The notes: a model not told the origin generated them from the sequence alone. 64,000 nucleotides of DNA from Varroa destructor (GCF_002443255.2 NW_019211454.1:34330061-34394060); one strand, 5' to 3'. Positions 11,094 to 24,800 are shown, numbered from the stretch's first letter. Numbers and translations are program-made.

Positions 11094-13798
11094 ACCTCAA
11101 ATTAGGCCTAATGTCTCCTGCCAGCACTAGAATCTAGACTTAGCTCGATCTCTGCTGTGTAGCCGGTAGCCAATGCTGCTCTGTGACGGGCAAATCTGAG
11201 TGGGGCATTGGGACACAAGGCAACAGCAGTGTGGTAGGGCAGAGACGGGTGTAAAAGAGAGCGTTAGCGGGAAGGGATGTGCGTAAGAAGGCTTTCGGGC
11301 TCGTCTGCGGCACTTAGAGGTATAAGCGAAACCGGGCGATTCCCTTCCACCGTCCTAAGGGCATTAGCGTCAACCAAGGAACTGTCAGTTCCGGCCTGAG
11401 AATGCTTATTCGTGTAGTATTCGAAGGGTCGAGAAAGAAGCTACCGGAGGAACCAACGAGCCTGAGATGACGTTCCGAGACACGAAGGCTCGACGACCCC
11501 CTTGCCGCCCCCCATTCGTTTAGTGGCTCGGCCTACTCGTTGTCGGGCCAAACTGCTATGATGGTTTTCCCAACCGTCCACCGTACGATGCATGCGGTCT
11601 TCTTTCGAATTAGCCGCATGTGCATCCATTCGTTGGCGTTTATGATCACATCAGCCTCGATCTACAACGTTCGTTGATGCGAACGAACCTTGACGACTTT
11701 GTAAGCCAAAGCGCGTTTCCTTTTCGTACTTGTTTTCAGGATCGGTACATTGCTGTAAAGGCACGCTTGCAAACACCCACACACACAGTTCTGTTTACAA
11801 GCCTGCAGCCAACTTCGAGCTGGAACAAGCACAAAAGTACACGCACAACTGTGTGGTACGTGTAAAGCCACTCTTCATGATCATCGCGATCGTTGATTCC
11901 TCGCTAAACCGCAGCCCCCTTAGCTCTTAGCCAAATCGTTATTGTTTTTGTTTCGCTTTCGGCGTTCGTCCCGCCGACATTATGCGTCAACTTTACTCCG
12001 CTTGTTTCATTTTATTCATTTAAAGATTCGTGCTTTTTATCTCAATTGTCTTAGTGTAGCAAGTTTGGAAAAACTAAGTAAAGCAAACCCATTACGACAT
12101 TGACACCACCACGGCTAATACTATGAAACAGCAGCGTCGTGCAGAGCGCGAACATAAGTTTGAGCGCCAAAAGAAGACCTATAATAGTATGTGCTCATAT
12201 GTGTGCAAATTTAGTTCTAACTAGAATCGAAAGGAAATATTTGCGGCTTGGTCCAATTGTCGACTCTGAAAAAAAAAGTAGATCGACCACCACGATTTAA
12301 CCACAGTTAAAAACCTTTGTTGTCGCAGTTACAGTGGCAACGGGCAAAAGCTAAGCGTAAAAACGCGGCTAATATAAGTTTTTTTTTTAATAAACGAACA
12401 TCGAACGTTCTATCGCCGATCTTATCGCCTTGATGCCCGCCTCCTTAGCGCCGGTTTTATCATCACTATTTTATCTCCCTTTTTGCCACCTCTCCCTTAG
12501 TCCGTTTCGGCAGCTTACTGCTATCCCTGCCCGAAGCCTTTATCATTACTGTCGCTCGAGCGTAGCCGCATTTGTTCGCTCGTTAGCAGGAATCGTACGG
12601 GGCGCAAAATTGGCCTTTTTGCAGGTCTCGCATCACGTACTTTAGCCTTCACCTCCCCAGTTCCCTACGACGCATTTTTGTTTATACACATACGCGCACA
12701 AATTACATCGCCGCTGCCGTCGCCACTAGCACAGTATCCGTCGCCTTGGCCCCCAATACGATCCGACTACTGCTATGCAGAAATCAAATTTACCCCCCAG
12801 TCCGCGTTCCCATTGGGCTTCCTTGACCAAACACACGTCGTCCTCATGGCTGTTAGCTATAAGAGCAGGTTTGCGGCAGCTGCGACGGCGCCGTTAAAGC
12901 CGTTGCGCTTGCTGCAATCACCATTGCGCTCCTATCTTTCAAATTCAATTACAGTAAACAGATCGCGCGCTGCAATCACTCGACTCTAACGCCAAGAGTG
13001 AGCAACGACGCAGAGCCCCCCGCGCGCGCTCGCGTGCGTGTGCGAAGGTTCGAGCCGACCGCGAACGAGTAGGCGGTAGCGGCTATGTCGTCGTTGACAG
13101 GCCGGCTGAGTGGTAGACGACAGTAGGCCATTTTAGACACTAATTCGCATATGTTTTTCCCTGATATCATGTTGCTAACGCTAACTGAACTGTATTAATA
13201 AACGCCAAAAGACACTCGTTGACCATGAGCATCGTAGCGTAGCTAGAAACGAGAAGAGTTCGTCTCACTGCTATCGCTGCTTTCTAGGCGTATTTAACTT
13301 GAGCACTGTTGCCCGCCAAAGGCGAGGGAGGGCTGCATGCATTGGCTTGGAGTAGTATCCGCACGTAAACTCCATGGCGAACGTTGCCACCTCAGTTGGG
13401 ATACGCATCGCATTCTACCCAAACGTACGTGAACCGGGTTGTCCCTTACCACTCATGGTGGTGTCGAAAGCGCCGTTCAAAGTCGAATGCGGCCGAGCGT
13501 TGCCGTGCCAGCCTCTTCGTAAGCGTTGCATACAACACTTTCAAGTAGCAAATGAAGTACCGACTTTCCTGCTGGCTGTCTTCGCTAGAAAACTTGCTTT
13601 CTACCTGGGTGGTTGGTTGTCGCCCGGAAGATTTTGCATCGCTGTCATTGATTGGATCGCCCAACGCCAGTACGCAGCGACATGAAACATCCACGCCGAC
13701 TGAATAACCTCATTCGCTGGTAGCCGTTGTCCGGCTTTCCTTCCCGTAGCAGTAATAGTTCGTGGATATTTTGCCTTTTTGGATGGCGGTGTATACTG

Positions 13799-13883
13799 GT
13801 TGCCTGCCTGCCTGCACTCTCTTTCCTGTCTGTGTTGCAATAGCAGCAGCAGCAGCGGCGGCGGCGGCGGCGGCGGCGGCAGC
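13799..13883. repeat. Compound TGCC, AGC and GGC repeats
   Basis: A TGCC run (about 13799-13815) is followed by AGC units (about 13842-13856) that pass directly into GGC units (to about 13881). Confidence 0.9.
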
Positions 13884-13941
13884 CGAGTGCAAAGCTTCTG
13901 CACCATCGCTTGTCTTAGTTCTGCTCCTGCGTTCGCTCCCA

Positions 13942-13965
13942 CTGCTGCTGCTGCTGCTGCTGCTG
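13942..13965. repeat. CTG trinucleotide repeat
   Basis: Eight CTG units. They are the opposite orientation of the CAG run at 14053, about 90 nt downstream. Confidence 0.9.
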
Positions 13966-14052
13966 TTCTTCCCGCTCGCTCGAGTCGCTGCCACACCGCT
14001 CCTTTGCTCTGCTGTACTAGAGGCTTGGCGGCCTGACGACGTCGCCTTGAAG

Positions 14053-14070
14053 GCAGCAGCAGCAGCAGCA
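14053..14070. repeat. CAG trinucleotide repeat
   Basis: Six CAG/GCA units within the GC-rich tract. Confidence 0.85.
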
Positions 14071-14414
14071 AGGAGACTCACTTAGCCTTATAACGGCAGG
14101 TCAGGCTCCGCCCTTTGCTCCGCCCAGGGGCGATGAGCTTTAGGGCGAGAGGAGAGGATTGGGGGCGACGCTCTGCCGGGAGGGGGCGGGTTGGTGAGAG
14201 TTTGCGGGGTCGTGCAGGGGTGTACGAAAGGCAGGCAGCCTGGGCGTAAGGGGGTGGAATGGGATGGAACAAGCGGAGCGAGAGGGAGAGAGAAAGCACG
14301 AGAAACAGAACAAAGGAGCGCAGACACGAGCAGTCAGACAGAGCTGGCTGGTGGCCTAAGTCAAGCAACCTAACCGTGTAGTACTAGCCGGCCGAATGGC
14401 GCACCAACGACCGG

Positions 14415-14530
14415 GCTGCTGCTGCTGCTGCTGCTGCTGCTGCCGCCGCCGCCGCCGCCGCCGCCGCTGCCGCTGCCGCTGCCGCTGCCATTGCCGTTGC
14501 CACCGCCGCCACCCCCGCCACCGCCGAGAG
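14415..14530. repeat. Compound CTG-CCG repeat
   Basis: About nine CTG units pass into about eight CCG units, then an imperfect (CCGCTG)n and CCACCG stretch. A short GAC run follows at about 14538-14552. Confidence 0.9.
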
Positions 14531-16199
14531 CGACAAAGACGACGACGACGACGAGGACCATCATGGGTGGTGGTGCCATGGCCGCGCAGCAGCTGAGCGT
14601 AAAGGCGAGGCCAAGCGGGGCAGACAGCGGCCGCGGGTGGATGTAATATATCATGGAGAACGGCAGGAGTAGCAGAGTAGAGGCAAGCAAGAGGCACAGG
14701 AACAGGACACATAAACCAGGCGAACAGCAGCGGCGGCAGTGGCGGTGGCGACGGCGGTGAGCAGCGAACGAAAGAATGAAGGAGAAGAGAAGGAACGAAA
14801 AACGGGGACGTCTTCTACTTCTTCAACGTCCTCCTTCAGCGAGCCAGCCAAGCTGTTTCTGTGCTCTCCTTTTTCTACACCCCTCCGTCTATCCGTAGTA
14901 GCGCGCTCCCGAGGAGCTTCCTAAGACCCTACTCACTTTGCGCGCACCTGCTTGATGCCAGTTTTCCATCCCAGTTGTGTTTCCTTCAACTCCTCTTATA
15001 GTCTGCCTGAGGGCCCAAAAGGCTAGCCTTCCTGGTTAGTTCGGTGGGTGGCAGGAGCCCGGGAGGGAGCCATCAGGTGCATTTAAGGATAGGGAAACGT
15101 ACATAGAAACGTGGAACGGCGCACGCGGATAACTCGAAGGCGGTTCAGTGGTATGTAAAAGGACTCAGCGGGTGAAACGCGGATGACCGGGCGGGCAGTC
15201 GGATCTATTAACGTATGCAACGAAACGAATGAAAGACTAGACAGGAAAGGTCGGCGAGGCTGCACAGCGGGTCCGCAGGACACAATGCACGTATTGATAT
15301 GACCGTGTAATGAGGGGGAGCGGGGAAGGTGCGATCCGAAGAATACGGAATATGAATCAGCGACTGCACTACCCAGGTCTTGAGGCATCAAACCGGCAGT
15401 TATTATTCGTATTCTAGCCATGTGAGAAAAGGTCGTTCTTCTCACTTAATATCTAACCACGTCCTCCAAAGGCGTAGATAAAGATCGAAGAAACTGTGTA
15501 GACGATATAGCTCTACCGTGGTAAATGTGAGTATATCCTACATTTTTGCATACATAGCAGATTATACAGGGAGCATTTTTATATTAAGCGCAGGATGTAA
15601 TACTCTTAGCACATCAAATAAACTTAACAATGTATTAGATAATATAATGATACAAGTACCGCGAGCTATGTAAGTATCTGTCTTTTCAATCATAATGTGG
15701 ACCGTGCTTTAAACATGGAATTAAAGAAAAAATTGTGAAGAGGCCACGAAAAGCAAAAACGGTATCTTCGAAATACATAATTTTACCTCTAAAGACATAT
15801 GAACATATTTTGAAAGGGACACTCAAAGAAGAATTGTCTGAGCATCAGAATAAACATCTTTGGGAACAATGGTGTCGTCTATCTCGAAAGCCCGATGAAG
15901 AAAAGTCCCATCCCGTAGTCGCCTGTCCGACCATCGTCCTTTTCCATTAGGCTTCTCTCTAACGGCTTGTCCTCTATAGACCGGCAGCTGCAACAACAAC
16001 TCAATCTTGCCCTTTTACTCAGGGCCCCTGTGCCCAGTGTTTAAGCCATGACTACCGTTCACTCAAAATGCTTCTACTTGAATTGCAGCAATAGCTGCCA
16101 TTCGTAGAATAACTGTGGTAACGGGCGGCCGAGTGCCATAATAACAATGATATTATCTGACATGGGCGGGGGCGCATGCGGCCATCCGAGAAGTGGAAA

Positions 16200-16231
16200 T
16201 ACTCATATGTGCGACAATAGACATATGAGTA
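16200..16231. repeat. Perfect 11-bp inverted repeat
   Basis: TACTCATATGT (16200-16210) and ACATATGAGTA (16221-16231) are exact complements around a 10-nt loop. The core contains the E-box-like CATATG on each arm. Confidence 0.7.
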
Positions 16232-18812
16232 CAGCCGACGGCCATAATTTTGTGCCACCCGTCGTCATTAGGATCATGCATTTCCCTCAGTGCCACCCTC
16301 GACGCTGGTTTGAAAATACCGCGCGCCATGCGTCTTTTTTCCGATTTGCAAACACCCGAACACTTCCTTCGCCTCATCATCGTTCGCTAGTGGTGGCTTC
16401 CCTGTTTTACTATACCTCTCAGATCTTCTACCACCAGCGGCATCGTTGCAGTCTCTGTCTTAGAGGACAAAATCGCAGATCCTATGCGAGTGAAAGCCAG
16501 CGATTCAGTCGCTCAGTCCTATCCCGAACGTACTGGCGCTTCGGCGACCCTGTTCGGTTTAACTGAGCCTTCAGTGGCGACCTTAACTTTGGTCTCGCCA
16601 GTAGAAACGGTGCTTCCACCTCTCGTCTCTGTGAACATTGTTTCGAGTCGTTACGGCTGGCTGACATGGCGCGGCAATACGATGCTCGGAACAGCCAACA
16701 AAGGAGATAGTCATTCAGACCAGGATATCATCCCGCCATCTTAGCTACATGCTTAGTGACGGTATACACATGTACAGAAATAACAGCGGGTTAGGTGATT
16801 AAAGGGAGGATCGGAATGCACACCAGCCCAAAACTGATGTCGAGCTGACCGCATAATATGGAGAAACAGAGAGCGAAAAATAGAAAAAGCCCGCAAAAGC
16901 ACTGCAGATTCAGCGCATGAAAGCGTGAGGGGCAGATCTCAATCAAGGAGTACTGCCTCTGCCAGCCGTACCAGTTGTACTTGTCGCTGCTAGCGGTACG
17001 CAAACTACAGAGGGAGTCATCTGAACACAACGGAAGAACCAGTGCGTGACGAACGAACCCGCTTGTGCCAGGCAGCAAAATGGCAAGAAGTCTTTTTTTT
17101 TTCTCGTTTTGCCAGTGACAACAGATTCTTCCTTCTTCGAAGGGATCGAGGCGGTTATTGCGCTAGCTACCGTGCTAACGTTGCATTTGCTTAGGATAAT
17201 CATCATCATTATCATCGGCAGCAGTAGAAGCACCGCCACCAGAACTGCCTCCTCCGTCACTAACATAAAGAAGGGGCGCAAGGATTCAGGAGGGACGGAG
17301 CTGGTGAACTAGGAAAGGTCTTTGTTGTCGTCATCGCTACCGTTGTCCTTTTTACTTGCTTCTCTTGCTTGACAAGCGTTACCAGCCACCTCCTCGGCTT
17401 ACCCTCTTGTCGCTCTTCTTGAGAGAAGTTGCACAATACCAGGATAGGAGCATAATCAGCACCATCATTATCGTAATGCTACACAGACTGATACATAACG
17501 ATAAGGCCATGCAAATATGAGAGTGAACCGACAGGGTAAAGGGGTTAACGGAGCTGACGATGTTGCAAAATCATTATGATGATGACGACGACGCTGGTGA
17601 CGCTGGCGGGTATTACGATGATAGTAACCGTGATACAACGACAATATTAGCTGGACCTGCCCGTAAAGTACAACACTATAGGCGGGCTTATCTAAAAACG
17701 GGACTCATTAGAGCCTCGGCATGCGTATGTACATAGATATATTTGATTCCATTTGAGCGCTTAGTTTCGATAGATGACTTCGATAGAAAGACAAAACATT
17801 CCGTGTTTAATAGACATTATTATAAGCACTTCTCGTCGTTTCTGTTTGGGTGCTATCTATATCCGAAGCTGTCCATCACATATTTAGGAAGAATTTAGAC
17901 ATAAGAAGATTTTTTCGTGAAACTATTGTCATTGGTTATCTGACCTTTATTGGTCTTGGCTGTTGTTTCTTTACGCCACTGCAGCCCTTCGCGGTCTGTC
18001 TCGCCTGTCTTTCGGGAAGGGGCGCGTTCCAAGCCCATATGATACCATTTCTCCAGCTGAAAGCTCTTTATCCTCTTCGAGTTTTCGCTCATGCGAGTGC
18101 TCTATGCTATTCCTTTGCGATAGCTTCATTGATTGAGTTCGCTTTCTGGCAGGCTTTCGAGCACAGTTAGGTAACTGCACTAGCGCCAAATTGTCATTGT
18201 CCTTATTTCCTTCTGCTTTTGCATCTTCTGGTAGCGACATTGGAATCGCTGGCACCGGCATTTCTACCGCTGCTCATGTTAGTCTGTCTTTTTCTTTTTT
18301 GACACCCGAGACCTGCGGAGGCAAGGCTAACAGCTTCTGTGGTCACACCGGTAAAAGTGCGCATGCCAAAGAGCTGTTCTCCTGAGCAGCTCCAAAAACA
18401 CGCGCTTTTTTGGCCCTTTTTTTACGTTCGGCCCTCGAGTGCCACCTTTTAGCCACCGTTCGATCATCGATGGTGCGGCCTTGCGGCGTCATAGTAACGT
18501 CGTTCTACGTCAGGGCAGTATTCTGTTACAGCGTGGTTACTCGTCCTTTCGACTGGCTGTTAGCGACTTGGCCCCTTCAGGGGTCGCTACCGGCTTCTGC
18601 ACCCGCCGTCGCCATCATTTCTATGGTCCTTTCTCCATTCCGCTGTTCAACACCGATCTTATGGCCACTGTTAACTAACTCAGCTCCACTAAATGTGACT
18701 AGCTGTTACCGCTGCAGCCGCCATTGTCCTAGCGACAGACAACCAGACTGTCTGACCTGGTCCTACCCTAGCCTTGGAGTACTACTCCAGTACGTTGCTT
18801 CACTTCTGACTC

Positions 18813-18840
18813 GCTGCTGCTGCTGCTGTTGCTGCTGCCG
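18813..18840. repeat. CTG trinucleotide repeat
   Basis: Nine CTG-like units, with one GTT interruption. Confidence 0.85.
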
Positions 18841-19207
18841 TTTGTTCGTTAGTTGGCTGCTGTGCGTTAGTCGGTCGATATTGCACCGGCGTCAGTGGTA
18901 ACAGCAAACCCCGCTACAGCTACGGCTGCCAACACTGTATTGCTATAGCTTCGCAGTGACCCCCGCCATTGCAGCAAAGGGACAGCGAGCGGCAGCGGTA
19001 GAGACAGCAATAGACGCTGGCCAGCCACCGATGGGCTATGGCTTTTGCTCCTACTGAAAGCCATTCGCTTTCTACACTGCTATCGCTACTGTTCCTGCAG
19101 CTCTCTCGCTGCCTGCTTTCCTACCTGGCTAGAGCTGACTGCTCCTGGTCGACGCGGACGCCGCCGACACATACAAACCACATACGACATACACGGACGG
19201 ACATACA

Positions 19208-19230
19208 GACCGACCGACCGACCGACCGAC
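19208..19230. repeat. (GACC)n repeat
   Basis: Five to six GACC units preceded by a related CATACGGACGGACATACAGA stretch. Confidence 0.9.
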
Positions 19231-19269
19231 AGGCAAACGCAATACAGAGCCTGCTGTTCCTGTCCTCTA

Positions 19270-19340
19270 CCGCTGCTGCTTCCGCCGCCGCCACCGTCAC
19301 TGCTGCTACTACTACTACTACTACTGCTGCTGCTGCCGCC
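19270..19340. repeat. Compound CTG, CCG and ACT repeats
   Basis: CTG, CCG and then seven ACT/CTA units followed by CTG units. Confidence 0.85.
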
Positions 19341-19612
19341 GGTGGCGCTCTAATCAAATTACAGCCCACCCACCCTGCTGCTGCTCCTGCCTCCCAGACT
19401 CCTTCATCCTATTCCCCCCACTCCTTCCCCTTCTCCTGTTTGAGATAGCGACTGTAGCAGTAGCAACGGCAGCGTTGGCAAAGACGCCAGGAGAGCTTGG
19501 GCGACCCGGGGGTTTGAGCGAAGGTGGTTATAGAAGGGGAAGGAATGAAGCTTGGGAGTAACGTGGATGGGTCCCCTTTCCTGCCGCCACAGCCTTACAC
19601 CCAAATACTTAC

Positions 19613-19766
19613 CCCCCTTTGGCCGACTGCAGCTGCTATTGCCTCTCCGTTCCGCGGCTGCCTTCTGCCTTGAGTTTCTCCCGTACCGGCTTCTTCGTTG
19701 CTCCTCCGTTCGCATGCTAGCATCGGCTTCGTCTGCTGCTGCTGGTGCTGCCGCCGCCGCCGCCAT
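19613..19766 (-). other. Candidate antisense first coding exon (speculative)
   Basis: On the minus strand an ATG at 19766 has A at -3 and G at +4, a strong start context. It opens 51 codons plus one base, followed by a GTAAGT donor (plus-strand 19607-19612). The product would be Ala-rich for eleven residues and then strongly charged (Arg, Glu, Asp, Gln). Low-complexity Ala comes from GCC repeats, so the frame could be open by composition. No downstream acceptor or partner exon could be fixed. Confidence 0.15.
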
Positions 19767-19776
19767 CCTGTGCCAG

Positions 19777-19804
19777 CCTGCCTGCCTGCCTGCCTGCCTG
19801 CCTG
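19777..19804. repeat. (TGCC)n repeat
   Basis: Six TGCC units. The same motif occurs at 13799 and, as a short form, near 30421. Confidence 0.9.
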
Positions 19805-20527
19805 GCTGTGCCGTCTTACTTCGTCTCTGCCTGACCCAATAACTCTCTCCGGTCAACTCCAGTCTCCGCTCCACAGCCTGTGCTGCAGTTCGCCAGCAGC
19901 TGTCCTAGTAGCGGTAGAAGCAGCAGCTGCAGGAGCAAGGGTGCTGCTGTTGTTAGGGTTGCAGTGGAGGCACCGTTCGTACTAGGGGCTAGTGATGGTT
20001 GGTGTTAGCGATGCTGTTTTCGCACAGGCTGAAGCCAAGACTGCCGCGGCAGAAGCAAACAGTCAGTGGTTCGCTGCCAGACAGGCAGGAGTCGTGTTCT
20101 CCTGCCTGTTTCCTCCTGCTGCCGCTACCGTGGCTATATCGCCTCGGTTTCAGAAAGAAATAGCAAAAGAGGAACAGGGAGAAAGCGAGTTTGAGCCATA
20201 TCCGAGAGAGTTCACCCTTCGTTCTCCTTTCACTGCTGAGTGTACTGCAGTCCCTCCCTCTTCGCAGCTGTTCTGCTTCGTTCCATTCTCCTGGCATTTC
20301 CTGACTGCTCCTGGCGTCCGACTGCTGCTTCTGATTCTACCAGCAGCAGCATCGTGCTAGCCCTGTCGGTCTTTCAGTCAGCGATAGGACGGTTGGATCT
20401 CTGCCCGTCAAGACTTGGGGTTCTAAATCGCTGGGCCACCGCTACGGTTATGGTACCACAGCTAACAACAGCACCACAGTGGACAGGGGCAAACAGGCAG
20501 CGCCGAGCGGACAACACTGCGTAACCG

Positions 20528-20550
20528 CAGCAGCAGCAGCAGCAGCAGCA
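20528..20550. repeat. CAG trinucleotide repeat
   Basis: Seven to eight CAG units at the edge of the second GC-rich tract. Confidence 0.9.
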
Positions 20551-21163
20551 CACTGGCTTCAACAGATGCCAGCTAGCTGACTATGGGCAAAGGTTCCTTG
20601 GCGTGTGGCCCTTGCCCCAGAGGCGGGGGTTCGTCTTGGCACCATCTAGCAGCTAGCAGTTTGGGCAAGCCGACAAACAGCGTACCACTGTTTCTTCTGC
20701 AGCTACCATTCTTTAAAGGCCGAACGTCAAGTAAGCATGAGTTCTTTTATTACCGGTGTTGCCTCCGCTGTCGTGCCTCGTGCATCGCGCACCGCGTCCT
20801 TGCAATTACTCGCCATACAGAGGATGCATGTATTATCGAAGAGCGCAATCGTAGCTTTGTAGATCGTGATAATTCACGATCTGCCTATGCCGATCTCCCA
20901 TAAACCCACCTGTCATTAGAACAATTTTAGGCTTAATAGTTCGTCGCCAAAAGAGTGGGCTTTGTAGCGCGCAAAACAACAAGGGCCGCAGAACCTTCTT
21001 AGCTTTCTATCAGCGTATTTAATGCGTTCATATGATTTTGGCACTCATTTTGGCTCAACCATCATCTATTAAAATTAAGACATGGGCCAAAGTATAAAGA
21101 TCATCGTGTGCTGGCTGATATGTGTCGCGTCAGTGGTTAGATGTAAAAATATACATTTAGAAA

Positions 21164-21197
21164 TTTGTATATGTCATCTATAAATGCCATATACAAA
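21164..21197. repeat. Perfect 10-bp inverted repeat
   Basis: TTTGTATATG (21164-21173) pairs with CATATACAAA (21188-21197) around 14 nt, about 230 nt before Phox2 exon 2. Confidence 0.65.
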
Positions 21198-21355
21198 GTC
21201 CTCATGTCGAGTGGATGGATTCATCGACATAATGTTTACGTACAAATATCTATAATTCACATATTACCAAGCTGCTGATTTACTATTCCAAGGGAACATA
21301 TCTTTATGTGCAGTAGTATCGGATACATAACACGGTCTCGTATACCGTACGATGA

Positions 21356-21820
<465 letters not shown>

Positions 21821-24800
21821 TAAAATCTTAGTAATTTTCAACATGAGTAAAATAGTTCCTAACAAGAATGATCTTTTGCACCTTGCTTCACTGTGTTTGA
21901 CTAAATAGATGTTTAGAGTCCGATGGCAGAGTCTGAAGTATGTGGTTAGCGCTTTTATCAGCCTATCTTTAATGGCCTAAGCTGGGCAAACAGGCGGATA
22001 TAATCTGTCTATTGTGCTCTTGTATCGACTCAGTGGTGACGCGTGAGCCATGAAGCTCCTGATGGCCACAGCAGCAGCAGTGGCTGTCTCTCTTAATGAG
22101 TACTACTGTGACAACGAGTACTCAATGGCAAGCGCTCCTGGGCGGAGCGAGTCCTGGGCAAACCGCAGAATCGCTCCGCATCAAACTACAGTTCAACTCC
22201 GAGGACTCAGCAGCGTACGGATACTCCCTGCGAGCACTCATGTTGTTCATTTGTTGGGTCGCTCGCGGAGTGCAGACATCGCGTTATGCACTGGGCAATA
22301 CGGAGGGAGCGTTCCGCACTAACTGAACGACCGACACGTATTACTTGTTCGCCGCTCAGTTGGACTGATGCTACTTTTAAATACTCGGCAGTGGCAATGT
22401 TAAATGAGCCGGAGCAGTTGATCATTGCCACGGGCGAACACGAGAGTTGACTGGGTCTTGGATCCAGTCAAGTGCGTTTAATTCAGTGCTAGGACAAGAG
22501 GCGATAGCCGACGCGTTCGAAAAGCGCACCGAGTTGCATCGCAACGTGAGATCGTGTGCGGTAGCACAATGCTCGAACCAATGGACCAGAGATATCGAGC
22601 TCGAAGGATGAGCACATGGTAGTAGACACACAGACAAGGATCAGACGATGACGGACAGACCTCCCCCCGCACACCCCACACAGATCCTCTCACATTTTAC
22701 TACGCGCACCAACCGGGGTACCCCGAAGCTCAGCAAAGTTCGAAGACACAACAGATCATCAATGAAGAGGGAACAAAAACTACACGAAGCTGACTCCATT
22801 GTGCCTCATTCAAATCTGTTTTTTTCACCACCTGGCTTATCTAAGAACCAGCGTCATCGAAAACGACCATTCAAGGGTAAACGCTCTTCTAGCAGGTGCG
22901 ATTACACAATGTGAGTTACGAGAAACAGAAAAAGAGTGAGAAAACCATGTGAGGACAAGGCACATTATGAACATCGTTTACATCAGAAATCGTATTCTAA
23001 TCTAGTCAGGACAAACGAAAGCGTACCTTAAGTGACCTCAGAAGAATCGACGATGTTTATCTCTAGTCTAGTGTTAGTCTTCACAGGTACGCTACTGTAC
23101 TGTGAAGCTGTTACCTACCTGTCCGTAATTCGAGGCTAGATGCAGATAGCATGAAGTTTTTCATTGAAGTGGTTACTGGCAGCACTGCCAGATAATAATT
23201 GGATTCAGCTACCGCTGACGAGCAGAACGAGCGATAGGACGACTTTTCGCGGATGGATCGCGCTCAGATTGATGACTTAGCGATCTAAGGAGTATCGCCG
23301 CTGCTAGAGGGCAGCTAGCAACCCAACGTTCGCCCAGTATAGTTTACTCTTCAAGTACGTCGGTTAATTGGCTTTGATCGAACACCATGAACTATACGGA
23401 ACGCGACTATTCAATAGTCGTTGTCTCGCCGTTACAACAACAAAGCAACGTATGTAATCAGGTCATCCTTCATGGGCAGAGAGAAGGCAGGAAAAAAAGA
23501 AAAAAATGCTTTCGAGGTTAATTGCTGATTGAAAACGCGTCAGCTGGCATTATCATACTTTTGAACTTGGGCTTCTACTAGATCCGACGTTGGATTTGTT
23601 GCGTAACGATAAGCGATAGCCTCCTGGGTGAAAGATCGCGATTCGTTTAAGCTGTCATTAGTTCGATATACAGTTGTCTGATGATTGTTTACATGGTGGC
23701 TGCAGCTAGAAAATAATATGTAATAATACGATAATAATATAATATAATATACTTCAGTCATCAACCGCTTTACCCTCGTGAAGAACTTCATCGGCTCATT
23801 CATCCGTCCTGCAAGGTCGAATACGGCGAGAAATCTATACTGCTTTAATCTAGTGCTTAGTTCCATAGTGGCCTCATCATACAAACTTGCAAATCAAACA
23901 TTCCGCCAAAAACAGAGATTCGATTTCAAGACTTAACCATCTGTAGGCTTCTATTAAATCTCGCATGTTGTTCCCAGTGTTGAACGTTCACATGGGGCCA
24001 TACCGAAGCTGTGACAACTAACTACACTTAGAGTGAATGAGTTTTATCCGCTTAGAGCCACTAGCGGTGCGACGGCTTGAAGTTTACACAATCAAGTGTC
24101 TTCTGGGAGATGGCGGACATGCGGAGAACCATGAGCAGCACTTGAGATATTAGTTAACGAGGACGGACGCGTGCGGATCGGAAGCTGTATATTGCTCGGG
24201 GCCTGATCAAGAAAGAAACCATCTGGGCAGCACGCGCCACCGAAAATTAGATATAAGCAAAATGTCGTGGCCAGCGATTCTGCCCCCGCCCCATTCAAAT
24301 GACGACCTTAACAACGTATAAGCAGTTGTTAGACACTGCTATTATAATTGGCAGAAAAACCAAAATGTTGCTCACCGAAAAACTCTAGTGCTCTTCATTA
24401 ATAACGAAATACACAAATACTATTAAGCGATGCAAAAATTACCTGTTTCTTGTTCGGGAAGTTTCACACCGACGGGAATATGGTATTATACGATCATAGA
24501 TAGCAGAAGATCAGCGATCAAAAGAGCTTGCAAGTGTTAGAAGTTACAAGCCTGCATTTTGCCTCTTTTTTCTCTTTTCTTTGTGAATATTTGTGTCTCT
24601 GTCGTTATATGTGACCAACTGTCATACACTAACGTTTTTCGGTGAATTAAGGACTATTAAGCGACTTCTACAGAGATCAAAACGGACCTATGATCTATGG
24701 CGGATACATTAGAATTTCTTATCCAAATCCTATTCATTTTTGCCGAGTAGCTAAAAATGTACGCGGTCTGGCATTGTCAAGATGGGAGGCAACGCCTCAT

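Larger units (their letters stand above)
12980..14930. other. GC-rich, repeat-rich tract in intron 1
   Basis: This stretch is clearly GC- and CpG-richer than its surroundings and holds TGCC, AGC, GGC, CTG, CCG and GAC runs (see repeat entries). Long open frames on both strands encode poly-Ala, poly-Gly, poly-Ser or poly-Leu because of these repeats and are not evidence of genes. It could be a regulatory or unmethylated island, or the first exon of an unrecognised transcript. Nothing specific was recognised. Confidence 0.5.
18410..20560. other. Second GC-rich, repeat-rich tract in intron 1
   Basis: This stretch is rich in CTG, GCC, ACT, GACC and TGCC repeats and again carries overlapping open frames on both strands (the largest 156-163 codons), which look like products of base composition. 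A first-exon-like segment on the minus strand (19613-19766) is listed separately. Confidence 0.5.

Noticed and set aside
13601..14085. Long open frames on both strands encoding Ala, Gly, Ser or Leu runs
   Set aside because: They arise from CAG, CTG and GGC repeats, overlap on several frames and both strands, and have no non-repeat conserved core.
18259..18261. Minus-strand ATG opening 97 codons (17971-18261) as a second exon of an antisense gene
   Set aside because: No acceptor with a pyrimidine tract supports joining it to the 19613-19766 segment, and the frame has no known similarity.
19404..19874. 156-codon minus-strand ORF as a whole gene
   Set aside because: It starts at GTG rather than ATG, and its length comes from GC-rich repeats. 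Only the inner ATG segment ending at a donor was kept as a speculative item.
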